A DNA stretch of 64,000 nucleotides from JAODBJ01 sp963782465. GTDB taxonomy: Bacteria; Actinomycetota; Acidimicrobiia; IMCC26256; PALSA-610. The notes beneath the pieces are model-generated. The model did not search any database, had not been told where the DNA came from, and saw only the letters and a program-made list of their open reading frames with translations. Location: positions 1 through 64,000 of the forward strand of contig CAWAJR010000007.1 of assembly GCA_963782465.1 (NCBI GenBank), read 5' to 3'. This document shows, piece by piece, positions 60,728 to 64,000 of the stretch. A program made the position numbers and the translations under genes. The first letter of the stretch is position 1. Each line of letters begins with the position of its first letter.

Positions 60728-61510
60728 ATGAGTGTCATCGAGGTCGACGAACCGGCGCCGCGCGTTCGGCGGATCACACTGAACCGGCCGGAGAAACGCA
60801 ACGCCCTCAACAACGAGATGCGCGGCGCGCTCTTCGATGCGCTCATCGACGCCGATCGTGACCCCGGCGTTTCGGTGACGATCATCCGGGGCGCGGGTGT
60901 GTGCTTCTCGTCGGGCTACGACCTGAAATCCGACCTCGGTGCCGACCGCCCCTATTACACGGCGGGTGGCGACGGGCAGTGGTCGCGCCATGTCGCCGAA
61001 GGGTGGATGCGCATCTGGGACCTCGCGAAACCCGTGATCGCGCAAGTGCACGGCTACGCGATGGCGGGCGGCACCGAACTCGCGGCCGCGTGCGACCTTG
61101 TGTACGTCGCGAACGACGCGACGTTCAGCTACCCGGTTGTGCGCATCATCAGCCCACCCGATTTCCAGTACCACCCGTGGCTGGTCGGGATGCGCAACGC
61201 GATGGAGCTCATCCTCACCGGCGACCCGATCTCGGGCGAGGAAGCGATGCGCATGGGGCTCGCGAACCGCGCCTTTCCCGCCGGCGAGCTCGAGTCACGA
61301 GTGCTCGCGATCGCCGAGCGCATCGCCGGGGTCCCGGCCGAGTTGCTCCAGGTCAACAAACGCACGGTGCACCGGGCCATGGAGATCATGGGCATGCGCG
61401 CCGGCGTGCGGGCGGGCTCGGATCTCCAGGCGATCGCCAGCAACCTGCCGTCGGTACGCGCGCTGCTCACCGGCGACGCCAGCGCCGCCGTGAAAGACGC
61501 CGGCCGTTAA
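60728..61510 (+). CDS. Enoyl-CoA hydratase/isomerase (crotonase) family
   Basis: A 260-residue crotonase. RITLNRPEKRNALNNEMRGA near the N-terminus, oxyanion-hole region CFSSGYDLKSDLG, and HGYAMAGGTELAAACDLVYV with the second oxyanion glycine. The catalytic Glu positions of true hydratases are not clearly conserved (FQYHPWLVGMRNAMELILTG), so the reaction could differ from hydration. Probably acts on a CoA ester in the same pathway as the LLM oxidoreductase. Confidence 0.85.
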   Translation: MSVIEVDEPAPRVRRITLNRPEKRNALNNEMRGALFDALIDADRDPGVSVTIIRGAGVCFSSGYDLKSDLGADRPYYTAGGDGQWSRHVAEGWMRIWDLAKPVIAQVHGYAMAGGTELAAACDLVYVANDATFSYPVVRIISPPDFQYHPWLVGMRNAMELILTGDPISGEEAMRMGLANRAFPAGELESRVLAIAERIAGVPAELLQVNKRTVHRAMEIMGMRAGVRAGSDLQAIASNLPSVRALLTGDASAAVKDAGR

Positions 61511-61709
61511 CCCTGATCTTTCAGTGGTGACGGTTTGCTGGTTGGGTCGCTTCCGCGAAACCGGGCGCCGTCGATCGTCGCAACACGTCGCGTCCGACCG
61601 TCGCGCGCGGCGGCACCGCGGTTGCACGGTCCATCGTGAGCGTGATAGTCGTCGAACGGGGAGGCAGGGAGACACGCAGAAGACGAGTTAGGGAACCGGG
61701 GGCAGCGAA

Positions 61710-63116
61710 ATGCATACGGGGCGGCGTCTATGGATGGGTCGCGGTCGGCGACGCGGCGCGACGCGTTGGTCGGTGATCGCGACAGCAGTGGTGCTGTGCC
61801 TATCGCTGAGTGGGTGCGACTGGGCGATGTTCGGCTACGGCCCCGAGCACCGCGGCTACAACCCCTCGGAAACGAAGATCGCAGTCGACAACGTCGGAAC
61901 GTTGACGGCCGCGTGGACGGCGACCCCGTTGGGGGCCTCCGACAGCAGTGCGGAGGCGTCGCCCGCGGTCGTCGACGGCGTCCTCTACATGACCGGCAAC
62001 CACAGCAGCGATACGGCCACGACCGGGTGGTTGTTCGCCTTCGACGCCGCGGGCTCCGACGGTTGTTCGGGCTCGCCCACGACGTGCACGCCGCTGTGGG
62101 GGGCCTCGTTCGGCCGCACGAACTCGTCGCCGACGGTCGTCGATGGCGTCGTGTACGTCACCGGCGAGGCGTACAACACCAACGCTGCCACCCTGTACGC
62201 GTTCGACGCCGCCGGCGAGACGAATTGCTCGGGCACCCCGAAGCGATGCTCGCCCCTGTGGACCGCACCGGTCGGCACCGCGTCTTCTTCGACGTCTACC
62301 GTGGCGAACGGCGTCGTGTACGTCCGTTCCAACGTCTACCTGTGGGCCTTCGACGCCGCCGGCCAGACCGGCTGCTCCGGTACGCCCACGACGTGCGAGC
62401 CCCTCTGGACGTCGGAGAGCCTCGGGAGCAGTGTCACCGATGTGCCGGCCGTCGCCAACGGCATGGTCTACACCAGCGCGGGCAACAATCTCTACGCGTT
62501 CGACGCCGCCGGTGCGACCAACTGTGGCGGCGCCCCCATCACCTGCAACCCCGTGTGGAGCGTGGCCACGGGCGGAGCCATCCGCTCGTCACCGGCGATC
62601 TCTGGCGTGCCGTTGCGAGCCGACCCCATGGTGTTCGTCGGCTCCGAGGACCACAACCTCTACGCGTTGAACGCCACGACCGGCGCGCTCGTCTGGTACG
62701 CGCCGACGCTGGGCAAGGTCGAATCCACACCGGCGGTCGCGAACGGTGTGGTCTACGCGGCTTCCGCCGACGGTGTGTTCACCGCGTACGACGGGGCCGG
62801 CGTCGAGGGCTGTTCCGTCGACGCCATCTGTACCGGCCTCTGGCACGCCGACGTCGGCGCCGGCTCGGAGTCGTCGGCCGCGGTCGCCAACGGGGTCGTC
62901 TACGTCGGCGGCGCCGACCGGCACATCCACGCCTTCGCCGCCGATGGCTGCTTCCCGGACACGACGTGCAGCCCCCTGTTCGACAAGTACGCCGGGTACG
63001 ACCTCGGTTACAGCTCGCCGACGGTCGCGAACGGGGTCGTCTACATGAGCCTGACCGACGGCTTCTGCCACGCCTGTTACGCCAAGCTGATCGCGTACGT
63101 GCCCGCCCCCTCGTGA
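61710..63116 (+). CDS. PQQ-like beta-propeller lipoprotein with paired cysteines in most blades
   Basis: A 468-residue exported lipoprotein: Arg-rich start, hydrophobic segment, lipobox LSLSGC near residue 31. Seven propeller strands repeat as VVDGVVYVTG, VANGVVYVRS, VANGMVYTSA, VANGVVYAAS, VANGVVYVGG. Most blades carry an inserted FDAAG...CSGTPTTC.PLW unit in which two cysteines flank a 5-6 residue loop, likely a disulfide. No catalytic residues are evident; probably a structural or binding scaffold at the cell surface. The 199 bases upstream hold no gene. Confidence 0.82.
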   Translation: MHTGRRLWMGRGRRRGATRWSVIATAVVLCLSLSGCDWAMFGYGPEHRGYNPSETKIAVDNVGTLTAAWTATPLGASDSSAEASPAVVDGVLYMTGNHSSDTATTGWLFAFDAAGSDGCSGSPTTCTPLWGASFGRTNSSPTVVDGVVYVTGEAYNTNAATLYAFDAAGETNCSGTPKRCSPLWTAPVGTASSSTSTVANGVVYVRSNVYLWAFDAAGQTGCSGTPTTCEPLWTSESLGSSVTDVPAVANGMVYTSAGNNLYAFDAAGATNCGGAPITCNPVWSVATGGAIRSSPAISGVPLRADPMVFVGSEDHNLYALNATTGALVWYAPTLGKVESTPAVANGVVYAASADGVFTAYDGAGVEGCSVDAICTGLWHADVGAGSESSAAVANGVVYVGGADRHIHAFAADGCFPDTTCSPLFDKYAGYDLGYSSPTVANGVVYMSLTDGFCHACYAKLIAYVPAPS

Positions 63117-63169
63117 TCTCCGAATGGCCGGGAGGGGGAGCGACCGGCGCCGCTACGATCGGGCCGCTC

Positions 63170-63243
63170 GCGGGTGTAGTTCAGCGGCAGAACATCAGCC
63201 TTCCAAGCTGAGTACGCGGGTTCGACTCCCGTCACCCGCTCCA
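63170..63243 (+). tRNA. tRNA-Gly (TCC), CCA encoded
   Basis: Acceptor GCGGGTG/CACCCGC, D-arm AGTTCAGCGGCAGAAC, anticodon stem TCAGC/GCTGA around CT-TCC-AA, and T-arm GCGGGTTCGACTCCCGT. The anticodon TCC reads GGA/GGG glycine codons. Unlike the other tRNAs here, CCA is encoded (63241-63243). Confidence 0.95.
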
Positions 63244-63327
63244 ACCACGCTCACTGCCGGCGCCGATCGGTCGACGCGTACGCCGGGAGTAATTTGAAGC
63301 GGCTCCGGCGCGAGGAGGCGCGACAGA

Positions 63328-64000
63328 TTGACGGCGGTCGACTACTACGCGGTCCTCGGGGTGGCCCCCGACGCGACCGACGCGGAGATCGCCCGGAGTC
63401 ACAAGGCGTTGGCGTTGCAGTTCCATCCCGACCGCCATCCCGGCGCGTCGGGTGCGCAGCGCGCGCAACTCGACGCCGCGATGACGCGCATCAACGATGC
63501 CTACAACGCGCTCAAGACGCCCGAGCGCCGGGCCGCGTACGACCGGGAGCGGCCGGTGGAACATGCCGTGGCCGACTTCGTCGAATACGGGCACGCTCCG
63601 GGCGCGGGCCAGTGCGATCTGTGCGGCTTCGAGCCGGCCCGCCGGTGGACCTTCCAGCACCAGTCGTCGTGGCTCTTCGGGCGGCGCGTTCACACCCACC
63701 GGTCGACGCTGTGCCGTGACTGCGCGCGAGCAGTCGGTCGTACGGCGCAGAGCCGCACCGTCATCACGGGCTGGTGGGGCTTCATCTCGCTCTTCACCAA
63801 CGTTGGGTACGTGATCACGAATACGAGCGGGCTATGGAAGGTGCGCGTCCTCGACGCCCCCATACGGCGTGACGGCGACGTCGTCGCGCCGCTGACGAAG
63901 CCGATGGCGGCCGGTCGACCAGTGTTTTTCCGCGCCGGCTTCCTCGCGCTCGCCGGCCTGCTCGTGCTCGCCGGGGTGCAGCTGTCGAGGCACCCGCACC
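63328..64000 (+). CDS. J-domain protein with zinc-ribbon-like cysteines and membrane helix (3' end cut)
   Basis: From TTG 63328, ten bases after GAGGAGG, the frame is open to the window edge (224 codons seen). Residues 3-68 are a J domain: VDYYAVLGVAPDATDAEIAR, LQFHPDRHPGAS with the HPD triad, and INDAYNALKTPERRAAYDRE. Then CDLCGF and LCRDCARA supply four cysteines of a probable zinc ribbon. A hydrophobic stretch WWGFISLFTNVGYVI follows, and another (FLALAGLLVLAGVQL) at the end. It probably recruits a DnaK chaperone at the membrane. Confidence 0.85.
   Translation, partial: MTAVDYYAVLGVAPDATDAEIARSHKALALQFHPDRHPGASGAQRAQLDAAMTRINDAYNALKTPERRAAYDRERPVEHAVADFVEYGHAPGAGQCDLCGFEPARRWTFQHQSSWLFGRRVHTHRSTLCRDCARAVGRTAQSRTVITGWWGFISLFTNVGYVITNTSGLWKVRVLDAPIRRDGDVVAPLTKPMAAGRPVFFRAGFLALAGLLVLAGVQLSRHPH

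Overview
This is a high-GC (visibly about 70%) stretch of an actinobacterial chromosome. GTG starts are frequent, and many neighbouring genes overlap by 4 bases (ATGA/GTGA). The gene content fits Actinomycetota: an F420-type LLM oxidoreductase, a GlgE/TreS-Mak glucan route, a SigB/SigF-like sigma factor with partner-switching regulators, cytochrome P450, DUF72 and LigD. An uncultured Acidimicrobiia-like soil lineage is my best guess, but that is inference from gene content only.

Layout. 1-5.3 kb: three tRNAs, an epimerase, a nucleoside hydrolase, an RsbW-like ATPase with a small partner-like protein, and a secreted phosphoesterase. 5.3-15.3 kb: catabolic and detoxification genes (IolB, P450, amidohydrolase, YceI/MarR pair, acyl-CoA dehydrogenase, Nudix, metallo-beta-lactamase-fold hydrolase, haloalkane-dehalogenase-like hydrolase, TetR, CDF exporter). 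15.3-25.9 kb: stress regulation (sigma factor, two HATPase switch kinases, five STAS antagonists, a 896-residue PAS-GAF-GAF-PP2C-HATPase phosphatase) together with OtsA, a stand-alone NuoF-like protein and Fe/Mn superoxide dismutase. 26.1-44.5 kb: an alpha-glucan/trehalose locus, glgE-treS/mak-malQ-glgB-treZ-treY on the plus strand, then a sulfatase and glgX on the minus strand. 44.5-49 kb: DUF72, LigD, hemerythrin-like protein, signal peptidase I, YCII protein. 49-52.4 kb: a duplicated NarL-type sensor-kinase region whose first copy is degenerate, plus its response regulator. 52.4-64 kb: secreted proteins, a phosphotransferase-fold protein, a MarR/SnoaL pair, a large LuxR-family ATPase regulator, LLM oxidoreductase, enoyl-CoA hydratase, a PQQ-like lipoprotein, tRNA-Gly and a truncated J-domain protein.

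How the genes work together. The window carries enzymes of three trehalose routes: OtsA (no otsB seen), TreYZ from glucan, and TreS. It also has the GlgE route that turns maltose-1-phosphate into glucan for GlgB to branch. This sits next to a general-stress sigma module and superoxide dismutase, which suggests a desiccation/osmotic/oxidative stress programme.

Two window-wide signals stand out. First, intergenic spaces repeatedly hold long, often perfect palindromes (arms of 11-23 bp). Several run across the stop codon of the upstream gene. Most are unrelated in sequence, but three belong to one family. Second, at least nine reading-frame breaks fall in otherwise intact genes, most of them in C/G homopolymers or CG runs. 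They look more like uncorrected sequencing indels than real pseudogenes. No gene-free stretch exceeds 300 bases; the longest (25860-26127) holds a stem-loop and otherwise nothing I recognise.
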